Shown: positions 32,941-45,090 of the stretch, piece by piece
Numbering within the stretch: the stretch's first letter is position 1
Layout of the letters: the number at the start of each line of letters is the position of its first letter
Origin: Pisolithus tinctorius
Lineage: Eukaryota > Basidiomycota > Agaricomycetes > Boletales > Pisolithaceae
Length of the DNA: 64,000 nt
Assembly: GCA_024663395.1 (NCBI GenBank)
Contig: JANFAH010000020.1
Span: 372,001 to 436,000 of the forward strand
Reading direction: 5' to 3'
Position numbers and translations under genes: made by a program
Notes under the pieces: model-generated
What the model saw: only the letters and a program-made list of their open reading frames with translations
The model's database searches: none
What the model was told of the DNA's origin: nothing

Positions 32941-33166
32941 GTATCACAGGTCATCGGAGTATATACATTCACGCTCAGCCAACTAGATTCCAAGATCAGC
33001 CTTCGGAAAACCACTCCTGTTACACGATATACTAACGAGGATCGACGGGTCAGGGGACATAACGAATTCATAAAACTGCTTTGATTTGCGGAGACCCATA
33101 ATTCTTCGACAAGAATGTGGCGATATCCTCAGCTGCAAAATCGTTTCAGTTCGGTTCAGTTCAGTA

Positions 33167-34780
33167 CTAGGTCACGGTCGATGACTGCTCACCAAGTTCA
33201 ATTGGTGCTTCCTGTACAATCTGAGGTACACAATCGACATGTGGCATTAAAACGGTGTGGAATTCAAATCGACGGCTACATACAAGGTGTCCAGCGAAGG
33301 GGAAAACAACATTAGATGCATTGGTCGGTCGACGCCAAACCCTCACTTGGGTTTCTTCTTCTCCAAGGAAACTGAAAACGAATCGAAAGATCATGATCGG
33401 TTCTGGTGCGGCGTTGCAGCACGAACGGAGAACGACCTACCCAGGCCACGGCACGACCCATCGAAGAGTGATATTCTCGTCCAATTGTTCTAACAGCTCC
33501 CAAACTTCAGCACAAATAGACACACTGACATAACTCAGGCCCTCCTGAACGGTAGTCAATTTCAATCTGACACCGCCCGTGGCATCTGCGGTCAATCCAT
33601 GGTCAACGTATGTCTTTAGGACCTCCGGGTGCCAGGATGCGAAGAATGGCGATTGCTTGAACAGAGACAGGGCTTCTTCACTGATGTCAATCAGTAAAAG
33701 CAACTATATCATAACCAGCACTCACCGAGATGACCAAAAGCTTCGCCTGGTAAAAGCGTTAACAGCAAACCTGACAGCTTCTTCAACAGTCTTAGTCTTG
33801 TCAGCTAAAATGACGGGGTCCACTAGTACGAGGGACGAAAACAACTTCGGGAAATTCAAAGCTACCAAGGTTCTGTACAAGAAGAAATGAGCAACCATCA
33901 AACTTAGCAGCACCGGCACCTACAAGGAAGTGCCACCGTACGAGTGACCAACTACTACAAGCCTCCGACGGTGATAGCCAAGTTCTTTGCGTGCATCACT
34001 CGTGGCTTCTGGAACACACGCAAGGCGAGTAGGCAGCGACGCAGAGGTGCTCTCTTCAGGGAGGTAGTTTAAAAGAAAATTCGCAATGTCACAGGCATCG
34101 TCATGCCAGTCGACTGAGAAACCGTTAGATCCGATGGGCGTCACAATAGGGGCCATCCTACAAATTCCGCTCAAACTCTCCGCATTCACAAGAGCTGAGT
34201 CGCCATGATTGATGGCTTCCCAAGACCAAACTTCATCCACAAGAGGACCAGATGTCGAATCTAGAAGACTTCGTAACGTAGTCTCCCATATCTGAAACCA
34301 CAGTTACCAACATACGAGGAAATAGCTAGTTAAACTCACTTCCTTTGGGAACCCAGCTGCAGGAGCGAGGAACAAAGTCAAACCAGTCCCCAAGGTATCG
34401 CGTCTATGTACCCGGACATAGCGGGTGACACAATTCCAATGTGGTTTTTGGCTACGGTCACCGGTCAATTTCCCTTGCGCAAAACTCATCTGCCTCTCAA
34501 TGAGTCCCCTGATGACTGTGGTTGCTTGCTTCCGCCTTTCAGAAGCTGGTATCGATGAGATATTTGTTGGAATCTTGGGAACGGGAATGTCTGGAACCAG
34601 TCTAGGCAAAACAGCGGGAATGATATGTTCGCTGAGCGTATAATCCACGTGAATGGTATCTTGTCTAGGAGGTGAGGGCAATGAGGGAATTCGCGAAGGG
34701 GTAGGCAACGCTGATCGTGAGCTAATGGACGCCCAGGGTGGGAGTGGTTTGTGGGGCACATTGCAAGCCTTGGTGCTCAT
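33167..34780 (-). CDS. Alpha/beta hydrolase fold protein, six exons, intact
   Basis: The one host gene here that reads through completely, 445 codons. Exons (minus strand): 34780-34340, 34291-33924, 33872-33726, 33680-33441, 33371-33284, 33220-33167; introns 45-69 bp, all GT..AG and frame-consistent. The nucleophile elbow VVGHSYGGTS places the catalytic Ser near residue 264. LVLVDPVIL follows, and a late FPFAGHL supplies the probable catalytic His just before QEAPIEL. It is an uncharacterised serine hydrolase of the AB-hydrolase family (esterase, lipase or epoxide-hydrolase-like). The substrate is unknown. There is no signal peptide or membrane segment, so it is probably intracellular; the Pro-rich N-terminal 70 residues look disordered. 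It sits in a CpG-containing island between repeat blocks. Confidence 0.82.
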
Positions 34781-34820
34781 CCTGGGTTATCAGTTAACTG
34801 GACGAAGTGTAGGACCTGTC

Positions 34821-34828
34821 ATTATATA
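34821..34828 (-). promoter_or_regulatory. TATA box of the hydrolase gene
   Basis: Minus-strand TATATAAT lies about 41 bp before the ATG, implying a very short 5' leader. Confidence 0.5.
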
Positions 34829-35131
34829 GGTCACCATCCCGTAGCCTACCTATATCGAGCTCGGTCGTGTTCGGTTCGGTTCCATATGTAGTGAGCGGTC
34901 GCGCGGCCATGAACTCTCGCATCTAAGTTGAGCCTAAACAGATTCGGATATGTAGGGCAGCTTGAGTGTCTGAAACAGAACTCTACATTGCTACGGATAA
35001 TTGGGTGTCTTGTGACCCATGCCCCGAGTAGTGGCGTGTTCTGTTAATCTCGGTTCCAGATACATGCATTTGGATGACTTTCCATACTAGGATAAATCAC
35101 ACTTTCCCTTGCTTGGGGGTGATGGCAATGA
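34829..35131. other. Upstream region of the hydrolase gene
   Basis: GAGCTCGG...TTCGGTTCGGTTCC-type sequence with normal CpG up to about 35030, then CpG-poor. No further gene is seen. Confidence 0.4.
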
Positions 35132-36122
35132 TACTATCATGTGACGAGCAATGCACAATGGACAGGTAATGCACAATCATGTTTCCTGCTTGCAGCACCT
35201 AAGATATTTGCAATATAACATTGCAGACACATTGCCGGAGGTCTATTCTACTAGGTACTCTACTTTAATAAGAAAAGAATATATTGTAGTAACTCATGAG
35301 CATGGAAGTTTTAAGGAGAGTGGTGTGAAACACTGCATTTTTATGGTATTTTGGCCCAGATCCCAGAGATCTGCTGCAGCAGTGGACTTGAAATTTTCAG
35401 GGGAGCTCCATCATGTCAGCATGAATGTTCTAGGCTCATCAACTCTGTGAATTGAAGGGAAACTCAATGGCAATATTCAGGATTCTACCAGAATGTGACA
35501 AAAAAAAGGGATAGAGGCATCATGTACATCAGTACATTCAAACTCCACTTTAGTGAACTTGGCATGGCATGGCACTTATTAGTACCCTCAGCTACCCATC
35601 CTGAAATATCAGCATCTGATTTGGAAAACCACATCCAGAGTAAAATCCAGTCCTGGAAAAAAGGGGAGGTTTGGAGTCTTCTTGGGGCAGCTAAGAATGA
35701 AGGCATCATTCACAAATATTCAACTCAATGTCAAATGGTGCCAATGAGCAGCATCAGAGCTCAACTTCATGCCTTAGTAGTTATAACAGTTTCATGGATT
35801 ATTTACCATAGCTCTCAAGCAATTATTGTTGTGCATCTTGCCTGTGCACTGTGCTCATTGTGGAGTTTAATTTGTGTGCACTGAGAGGCCTGCCACATGT
35901 GACACAGTGTGACAAAATTGTGCATTACCTATACTTTTTGACCTGTCATTTTTGGGGCTCATTTATACATGCATTTTAGCATATTTTATTCTATTTTTTG
36001 CACAGGCTTGTAGCCAAGACCTGTATCTATTAGATCATCAAAGACTGAGTACAAAAAATGTTGTTGTTGTGTAGTTATTCCAAGTTTTGTAAAAATTGTG
36101 CATTACCTGTTACATGATAGTA
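35132..36122. mobile_element. Non-autonomous TIR element flanked by TA
   Basis: TACTATCATGTGACGAGCAA with following TGCACAAT (35132-35159) and its imperfect reverse complement (36095-36122) bound 0.99 kb. Immediately inside, AGGTAATGCACAATCATG and ATTGTGCATTACCT repeat the inner part of the TIR. The outermost TA on each side would fit a TA target duplication as made by Tc1/mariner/pogo-type transposases. The interior has a 129-codon frame (35495-35884) with no recognisable transposase. Confidence 0.6.
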
Positions 36123-36879
36123 CATTAGGAATTTACTTAGATGCTTAAACAGACTTAAACAAAATTTTTAGAGTCTGAATGACAAAAACTAAGTAGAAAA
36201 TAGCTAACATACAATTAGTAAAGTGTAAAACAAATGCAAGGGATAACTATACCTCAGCCACTGCCTGAGTATGGGCAAGACAACTGAGGGTTTTGTAAGT
36301 GAGAGAAGTGAAGTATATATATGTAAAAACAAGCTTGTAAGAACAAGGGACAAGGGGTAAGAAAAGATACTAGCAGTGATACATAACCTGTCAAAAAATA
36401 GAAGCACAGGAAAAAAGGCTGGTTTGTCTAAGGTTTGTCAGAGGTTTGTCTGCTGGCCACTTATATAACCTTGTCACTTGTTGACACTGATAAGTTCAGC
36501 CAAGTTGCACTTTGTGAAAGTCAGACAAGTCAGAAACAAGCCCACTTGTCTTCTTGAATGCAACTTAAATTCTACTTAATTCACACTTTTAAGTTAGACA
36601 GTCATCCATAGAAAGGAAAACAAGTGGCATTACAATTGCATGACAACACATATAAGCCATGTAAGGGCACAGAAAATGGAAAAAGTATGACAGCATAAGT
36701 GACAGGACAGTGGTAAAAGCATTGGAGGGTAAAGAAAAGACTGTACAGAGTGGATCAGTTGGATTAGTAAAAGGAGTGACAATGTAGAATCCACTAGATT
36801 AGGGATTGAAGCAAGTGACAAATAGTGCTGATAACAAGATCACAGGTGGTGGGTATCCTTTGCATGATGGAGGCCAGAG
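36123..36879. other. CpG-poor DNA, no gene recognised
   Basis: AT-rich and repeat-like, with TTTGTCT/GGTTTGTC words near 36420-36450. No coding signal. Confidence 0.4.
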
Positions 36880-38010
36880 TTAACATCCTATGGTCAAAAG
36901 AACATCAGTGACAGAAGGAATACAGCTAGTATATGAAATGTTACACAAGAGAGGGTGTGGGTTGACAGTTGGCACCTCATCACCATTAGGACCTTCAGAG
37001 CTGGTATTCCCACTAGCCTTTGCATTCCTCACACAGTGAATGGCCCCAAATGTGGATAGTAGCCAAGTTGGGCCATGTTTAAGTACTGCTTCCTTGTCTG
37101 CCATGGTGTCATCACCCCAATGCAATGGAGAGAAGCTGAACATAGATGATGTCTCCCACCTGGTGGCTTTGTTGAGTACCTTGGGGAGTTTGATCTTCAT
37201 CTTTCTGTCACTGCTTTCAGCAAGGATTTCTTTGACATCAATTGTGCTGTCCTTGATGAAGGAAATGGCATGCTCCAGCTTCATGAAATGGAGTGACAGT
37301 TAGCAGGCAAAGATGAGGATGTATAGAATGGCATTATACATACTGCTGCAGCTGCAAGGCCTATGATGCATTCCATGTCTCTTCCTGCAGCAAGAGCATG
37401 AGTATTCAACAAGGGAATCTCCACATGACCTGAAATGAAACCAAAATGAGCAGAGGCAATGAGCTCAAGCATAAAATGTGAGCAGAATAGGCCCTCTTCA
37501 GTTGGTTCATCTGGATTCTTGTGGAGGAACTTGTAGTCCTTGCAGAGGTCATGGGCAGCCAAGGGAATATCAGCATCATTGTCAAAGTGTGAGAAGAAAT
37601 TGATCATTATTGCAAGTGCAGTAGAGCTGAAGCCATTCCACCACTCAGAAATGCATTGAAGTGCCTTACAGGTGTGGGTATAATGCCATATTTGAAGGGA
37701 GGCACTTACAATTGCCATGACAGAACCTTGCATGGTAACCTTGTACTTGATGTCAGGGTACATGCAATCCCATACAACCTGCAGAGCTACACAAAGTTGC
37801 TCCTCTGAGATGCTCCAAAGACTGGGCTGGGAGCCTGCCCACAATGCAACTGCACCAGTGAATCCACAGGACCATCAACTATCACTAGGCACAGGGAGGT
37901 CTTTGACAAGATATTTGCTATGTTTCTTGATGACCTCAGTGTTGGAGCATGTGTCCCCTATGTTTATTTGCTCACAGCATACAAGCTTATGTAATAATTC
38001 TTCGCACTTA
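36880..38010 (-). pseudogene. DUF6532-like protein, C-terminal part (split by element 3)
   Basis: Minus-strand frames 37844-37281 and 37284-36880 give SISEEQLCVALQVVWDCMYP, STALAIMINFFSHF, FMLELIASAHFGFISGHVEI and ALAAGRDMECIIGLAAAAV, then LEHAISFIKDS. I recognise this as the helical DUF6532-type domain common in basidiomycete repeat-rich regions; function unknown. Upstream codons (KYLVKDLPVPSDS) continue to about 38010, with stops. The N-terminal part is on the other side of element 3 in the same orientation. Confidence 0.6.
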
Positions 38011-38118
38011 GGCAGTTAGTTTTTCCTCATGCACCTCAGTCTTCTTACCACAGAAGCCTGAGGTATGTTTACTATATTAACCCTACAGCTACCTTACTGA
38101 CATTCTACCATAGACCTT

Positions 38119-38123
38119 CTTGT
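38119..38123. repeat. Target-site duplication of element 3, left
   Basis: CTTGT, identical to 46741-46745. Confidence 0.85.
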
Positions 38124-38513
38124 TGTTACACTTAGACCAAAGTCCAGGTGTAAGGGGAGCACAGCTGCAGACTGAGGGTTTCTCTGAGCAATGGCTGCAG
38201 TAACCTTCATAGATGATGAAGGATTTGGTCAATGCTGGTAAGAGTGGTCCTGGTAAGGGACACTGAGGGTGAAGTTCTGAGGACAACTGTGTATGATTGA
38301 GCAGCTCAAGTCTGGAGTTCCAGGACTTGAGCTGATGGACTAAATACTACAAAGAAGCAGACCGTGAGGTGTCTGTGTGTAATGAGGTAACTACACTATT
38401 GGTTGAGTAATAGCAACACATGTCCTAAGCATGTAACAAGTCCATAATGCTAGTGGTGGAAACAGTGAGCTGTTGGATCAGAGGGAAGATGGCTCTAAAA
38501 GGAAAGGTAGTCT
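38124..38513 (-). repeat. Element 3 left (3') LTR, deleted at inner end
   Basis: Begins TGTTACAC and follows the family LTR as far as AAAAGGAAAGGTAGT. It then jumps to the sequence before the pol stop (CTCTAAGTGTTGAAGTCCC). About 75-80 bp, comprising the LTR inner end and the polypurine tract, are missing. Confidence 0.85.
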
Positions 38514-38539
38514 CTAAGTGTTGAAGTCCCCAACTTCAA

Positions 38540-41500
38540 CTACTCTCTGTAAGGTTCCCTGGTGATGTTGCCAATGGCAGAGTCATCAAAGTCAAAATCA
38601 TTGTCATACAGATCATCATCCTCGCTCCCAACGAGGGTATGATCATCTACCAACCTGGGGGTAGCAACTCTTTCCTGTAATGGGTGTCGAGGGTGTATGG
38701 ATGGACACTGAGCTTGGGTATGTCCTGGATGAGTGGCATGACAAAGAGGACATTCATAAAGTCCACAGTTTATGCAGACATGCCCAAGATGGCGACAAAT
38801 GTAACATGCTTGGCAATAGCATGGATCAGATGAGGTAAGAGGGCAGTCAGCCTTGGCAAGTGCATTCAGCACAGGAGATGGTGGTAGTTCAGTGAGGGTT
38901 TTGACAATATTAAGGGTGTAGTCAAGCTCAGCTCTAGAGACACCAAAGGCAGTCTCTGGATTGATGACAGATGGTGAAGATGAGCCATGAGACTTGCATG
39001 GTTGGGGGGTAGGGCCTGACAGACAGCAGGCACAGGGTCTATCAGCTCTTCAGAGAGAGCAGGATGACTGGGAGGATGACAGCAACAATGCTGGAGGGGA
39101 GGATGACATGGAAGAGACTGGGGGAGAGGTTGCAGTTGAGGGTCTTTGAGACCCAGGAGGAGGGGGAGCGATCAACATGGGATACTGATGGATGTTATAA
39201 ATGAGGTCAGCACCACCAAGGATATCAAAGAGTCTTAGAAGCAGGGGAACCTGCTCATATGTGATTTCATTTAGGATGGTGTGTGCAGGGGACAGAAGAG
39301 GGTTCTGTTGGTTTACATAGTGGGATAATTCTTCAAGCTGAAGAGCTTGGATGGTGGTGTGATAAACCAGGTCGAGAGGAGAGTTCTTGTCAACTTTGTG
39401 GTTGATGGTAGTGATGACAGTGTGATCAGCAATGAAAAGATGGTAGGAAGCGATCATTTGATTGCTAGCAGGTTGTCATTGACAATGAGCGAAGGGGGTA
39501 TGACAGTGAGAAGGTTCATGGGGATAAGTGTAATGACAAGGAGGCATTTCGAGAGTGATTTTTCTGACAACACAAGAGGAATGTCAAGTGGGTTGTTTCT
39601 GAGGGGAAAAGTCTTTTGGGAAGCATTTCTTATATGTGGAGAGTGTATCATCCATGTGTTCCAGGTGAGTCTCTTTTTTCCATGAGTTTTTGGAAGAGGG
39701 ATAACCCTTCCATTTGATTAAAAAGGCATATCCATGGCCAGATCTCTTATGACTGACTATCGCCTCAACTTTGTATTCTTCTTCTTTGTTGATCAAGTCA
39801 GGCAGTGGAGCAGGGAAGTTCAGTCTGTGGACATCATTTTTGCGATAGGGCAATAGGAGAGATGCATGGAAAATGTTGTGGATCTTCCATCATGCAGGAA
39901 TTGCAAGGCAATAAGTGATTGGAGATAGGATGTTGGAGATGGTGAAGGGTCCTTCTTGTTTTGGGGCAAGTTTTCTATTTTCATGGGAACATTTCAAGTT
40001 CTGTGCTTCTAGCCAGACCTTATCACCTTTTTGGAACAGTGTCACACACCAAAGGTGTTGTGGACATGGTTACAGCTGACTCTGCCTAACTTGTTGACAA
40101 GTTGCATGCAATGCCCATGCCATGCAGATGAAGACTAAAGGCCTCATGCATAGAAAGACTGCTGGACATGAACAGTCATCCTTTGCACAAGAATGAGTTG
40201 TCAGTGCTAAAGAGAAAAGAGGAAGTGAGTTAAGTGTGCATTAAAAGTTTTTAGCACCTGTGTATGGCTTTCTGGTTTTCATTGTATCTCCACCATGTCC
40301 AAAGATATTGACTCTGTTCTCACACTCACTTAAAGTGCTCAGTCACATGATTCTGCCTTCCAAATTTGGAGAGGATCCTCACACCCTATGCATTTCTACA
40401 GCACTCCATCCATCAGACACTCATTTCATTAAGTCCATCAATCATGGCCATCTCTTTGTTGATTGTCTTGCTTGTCTCATTTGCCAGAGACAGTGGCTAC
40501 ATATATCTGCCAGGTGTTCCCACCAGTTTCTGTCCTGAAGCCCCCTGGTTCATCCCATCATTGTCAGCCCCATCTCATCCCATGCAGCTTGGTCAGTGTG
40601 TTCTCCTTGTCAGTATGACTTCCAGAAGGACGTTCTTTGGTTGCCTCAGGTCTGTCACTCAGTTAGAAAGGTCCTATGTGGTTGTTTTGGTCTCCCCAGT
40701 TGGTGAAGCATATGGATTGTTCCTCCCTGCTCCCTGCACCATCTTTATTCCAATCTCATCCATCATTCTTCCCAAATTGCGACAGCTGCAGCATGGTCTA
40801 CTGTTCTCCAGCCTCCCTGATCACATTCATGACAAGTATGACATGCATCTTGCCTTCTTACTTCAGGATCCAGCAGAGGACATCCCCCCTTCTCCTCCTC
40901 CTCCTTCAGAGCCCCATCCATGAAGCTTTTGTTAACTTTGCTGAGAGGATGAAAGGGTGGGAGACAGGATTGCTTATGCTCCCATTGCCCCACAGACCCC
41001 CAATGCCCTAATCCCCTTTGACACCTGACTCATGCCCTTCAATTCTGGAATTAATACTTCCCTATCTGGAAACACTGTCCATCTGTCATGCCATCTTTGG
41101 ATCTAGAGATGTCTCCACCAAGATCTGACTTGGATCGCCACCCCCTAATGTGATATCAGTGCACTTACTCAGTTTCTGACTCTGTTTGACTCATTTTGTG
41201 ATATTTTGACTGTCCTTGACTTGTTTATTGCCAATACTTACCAATCTCCTTTGCTTGCTTACTTTTCATTTCTTGCTTACTCATCATGATTACTCAGTCC
41301 TTACTCATTACTTACCAAGCATTTGTGCCTTGTTTGTCACAAGCTGCACTCCCCCACAGTATATAAACCCCCATGTACTTAGCTACAACACAGAAGCAAT
41401 GCACAAGCAGTCCAGAAGTCATTCAGTCAGTCAGTTCAGCTCAGCATATCTTGTTGTCAACAGTTGAGGCTCATTTGGAAGAGTCTATCTGTCATCATTT

Positions 41501-44500
41501 GTATACTTGGTAGTTGAGGCTCATTTGGAAGAGTCTATCTGCCATCCTTCATCATCTGCAGTCCACCCCACACTTAGTCAGCAGTTATGCTTAGTCATCC
41601 TCCCACTCCTGCATAACTCATCATTGACTTGTGCCAGGAGCACATTTTACCAAAGTCCATCATTCCAGAAGTCCTTTCAGCTGAACACCTTCACTCTGTT
41701 CAGCATCCCCTGTCCAGTCATCACTCACTTGTCTTCTCCTGTGTAACTTGTCAACAACTTGTGCCAGGAGCACTCTACTTGAAGTTCTCCCCCACATCAG
41801 GTTTCTCTGCCCTCCAGGTTCTGCAGAGGTAAATAACCACTTGCTCATATTTGTCTTTGGTGCTGGATTTGGTTGGTTTTCACCACCTTTCCACACTTTG
41901 ACTCACAACAGGGTGAAGGGTCATGATGAGCAATCTTTCATAACCTTTCTGGCTAGATTGTGGGCTGCAAGGGCTTCTTCTCTAGCTTTTCAGAGTTCTT
42001 TGAGTTTAGACTCAGTGGCAGGAAGCTGGGTTTCTGTGATAAGGGACAGAAGGGGTTTCAGTTCATAGCTGTACATGAGGTAGAATGGTGATTGATGGGT
42101 GATGGAATGAGGGCAGTGGTTGTGTGCAAATTCAGCCATTGGGAGATTGTCCACCCATGAGGTGGGGTCATTTTGGCAGAAGATATGGAGGTATGTTTCA
42201 ACCTCCTGATTTACACATTCAGTTTCTCCATTGGATTGAGGGTGATATGCCATTGACAAGGTGAGGGAGTATCCCAAAAGGGAAGCAAGTTCCTTGGCAA
42301 AGGTTGAGGTGAACTGAGGGCCTCTGTCAGATATGATTTTGTCATACAGCCCGAAACAGGAGTAGACTTTCTTGAAAAAGAGTGTCATGATGTCAGCAGC
42401 CAAGGCAGTTTTCTTTGTGGGTGATAAAATTACCCCCTTTGTAAGCCCATGGTCTACCATGACCAAGAGGGAATCATATCCTTGGGAAAGGGGAAGGTTG
42501 GTAACCAGATCACAAGAGATCTGTTGGGAGGGGCAGGTCAAGGTTGAGGGGATGGGCATAAGGGGTGGCATCATTGGGTGGGTGTTTACCTTATTTTGCT
42601 GGCATGTAGCACAGCCTTCTACATACTTTTGGACAAAGGATGCAAGTCCTGGCCACCAGAATTCAGAAGAGATGAGTTGTCAGGTTTTCAAGACACTGGG
42701 GTGTCCTGCAGAGGGGTGGTCATGATGGTTGGACACAACAGTCTGTCAGAGGACAGGATCATCAGGGATGTACACCTGGTCTTTATAGAGTAACACTCCA
42801 TTGTCAAACCTCCAATCAGAGAGATGGGATTTGAAGGGGAGTGGCATATCAACATTTTCTATAGCACATAGTGCCATTTGGACCATGGGGTCTTTCATTG
42901 AGGAAGACACAACTTTCTGGGTGAGATTCATATTGATGAGACTAATGAATAATTTTTGAGGGAGAAGGGTGACTCCTTTATTATCTTCATCATCATCAGG
43001 GATATGATTGGGTTGGTGGGAAAGCGCATCAGGTGTGGCCAGGTCTTTGCCTGGTACATGTTTAAGTTACAGATCAAAGTCTGCGAGGTCAAGGAGCCAG
43101 CAAGCCTGGTGACAGTGTAGGTTCTGGGGAGCTTTAAAATAAGTCAAGTTCTTGTGATCAGTGAAGACCTTGACTGGGAATGGTGAGCCATGGAGGTAAT
43201 GCCTCCAAGACTTTAATCCTCTGATGACACCTAAGAATTCTCTGTTGTAGATGTTGTAGTTTTGTTCAGTGGGGTTAAACGATTGGGAGATGAAGGCACA
43301 AGGTTGCCACTGGCCATTTGAGTCCTCCTGGAGGAGAACCCCTCCAGTTGTGTACTTAGACATGTCAGTGGTTATTGTGAATGGCTGACGGGTGTTGGGC
43401 ATTTGAAGGGTTGGTTGTGCCATAAAAATCCTTTTCAGGAGTTCAAAGGCAGTTTGACATTTCTTTGACCATTCCAAAACAGTTGTTTTCTTGGTAAGGT
43501 CAATTAAGGGGCGAGTGATGTCTGAATAATAGGGGATGAATCTTCAATAGAAGTTTGTGAATCCTAGGAAGGATTGCATGTCTTTGACCTTTCTTGGGAC
43601 AGGCCACTCAGCAATGCCTTGGACCTTGACAGGATCCATGGCAATGGTATTTTCTTTAATGATCATTCCAAGGTACTCTACCTCAGTCAGACAAAATGAC
43701 ATTTTTCCAATTTAAGAGGGAGTGATAACTCCTTCATTTGTTTGAGAATGTGACAGGTTCTTCATTTATGTTCTTCAAGGTCAGTGGAAAAGGTGAGGAG
43801 GTCATCCATATAGATGACCAGCCATCCTTCAGTGATCATGTCCCAGAAGGAGTCATTCATGAATCATTGGAAGGTGGCAGGGGAGTTGCACAACCCAAAG
43901 AACATAACAGTCAGTTTGAAGAGTCCTTTGTGCATGGTGAACACAGCCTTCCACTGGTCTCCTTCTTTGATGCAGACATTGTGGTAGCCTGACCTGACAT
44001 CCATTTTTGTGAAGATGGATGCCCCTTTGAGCTTATTGATGAGATCTGAGATGAGGGGAAGGGGATATGCATCCTTCACCATGTTTTTATTCAGATATCA
44101 ATAGTCCTGGCAGGGATGAAGGGAGCCATCTTTTTTTCCAACAAAGAAGAATGGAGCAGCTTGGGGAGACTTTGAGGGGTGGATTTTTCCTTCTCGAAGG
44201 TTTTCTTCTATAAACCTTTCTGCAGACTCTCTTTCAGAGGGGGAGAGTGGATAAGCTTTTGCTACTTTAGGAACAAAGTCATCAACAAGGTTTATGGCAT
44301 GGTCATATGGTCATGATGGAGGTAGTACTCCATCAGATTGTAGTCTTCAGGGAGGACAGCCTTTGGTTTCTTCTTATGTTCTTCTTGGGCTAATTCAGTA
44401 GCTGTGGTGATTTTGCTAAGAAGACTGTTCTTGGGGTTGACCTTCTTTGCTTCTTCGACAAGTTTTCCCAGTGCCATAACAAAATGGGCACAGATGGTTT

Positions 44501-45090
44501 CATCTTCAGGTTCTTCATAATCCATAAACTTGTTGATCCCTTTCTTTTCAGTAGGGGATACAAGATTTATGGTGGGTTCTTCTACAGCAACAGGAGAGAT
44601 GTTGCATTTTAGTTCATTGGACCTGTCAGTCCTTTCATTGATGGAGAGGGTTCCCATTCTCCAATTGGTGACAGGGTTATTTTCTTGTGGCCAAGGGAGG
44701 CCAAGGATGACATTTTCTGATCCACAGTTGATGACATGGACAAAGGATTGATGAACAAGTCCTTTGATCTTGAAGTACAGGGTGGTAGAAAACAGAATGT
44801 TTCCCTTAAAATTCTGGGTTCCATCTGCATTTTTGGCAAGAATGGGTTCTGTGAGTCATTGAGTAGGGATTCAGTATTTTCACACAAATCCCCAATCAAT
44901 GCAAGAGATTTTGGCACCAGAATCAACCAATGCAGTGGTGTTGATGATTTTTCCAGTTCTTTCTGATGCATAAAGAGCAATGGGGATTTGCATAGTACGA
45001 TCTGGGGTAGAGGATACTAGTACAGGTGCCACATAAAGAGAACCATCCTTAGGTTTGGGAACATCTGATGTCAACTCAGAGGCCCCTTCT
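38540..45090 (-). pseudogene. pol: Element 3 pol, decayed
   Basis: Pieces in order: protease ALVDSGAKISCIDWGF (about 44900), [20 protein letters not shown] and a YMDD (about 43805-43815), RNase H TTDMSKYTTGG (43420), integrase zinc region and core SDRGPQFTSTFAKEL (42280-42330), chromodomain HAFLIKWKGYP-equivalent YAFLIKWKGYPSSKNSW (39700), and the post-chromodomain zinc knuckles CYICRHLGHVCINC and CPLCHATHPGHTQAQC (38740-38800). The final stop context REPYRE-stop matches element 2. Many stops and frame changes are present. Confidence 0.88.
40040..41907 (+). mobile_element. LTR-like insert (solo LTR or LARD), copy in element 3
   Basis: Comparison with element 2 shows foreign DNA inserted after TTGGAACAG: it starts TGTCACACACC and ends TTTGACTCACA, with a 4-bp direct repeat ACAG on both sides. 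It carries a TATATAAA box (41360-41367) near its right end, followed by short internal repeats (TTGAGGCTCATTTGGAAGAG at 41464 and 41514; ACTTGTGCCAGGAGCAC at 41626 and 41757). TG...CA ends and a promoter near the 3' side suggest a very long solo LTR or a non-autonomous large retrotransposon derivative. No intact coding frame is seen; CpG is depleted. Confidence 0.75.

Noticed and set aside
40260..40993. Frames of 76-185 codons in the LTR-like insert that recur in its copy at 56675-57426
   Set aside because: They are preserved only because the two DNA copies are similar. Several frames on both strands are equally open and none has recognisable domains, so coding is unsupported.
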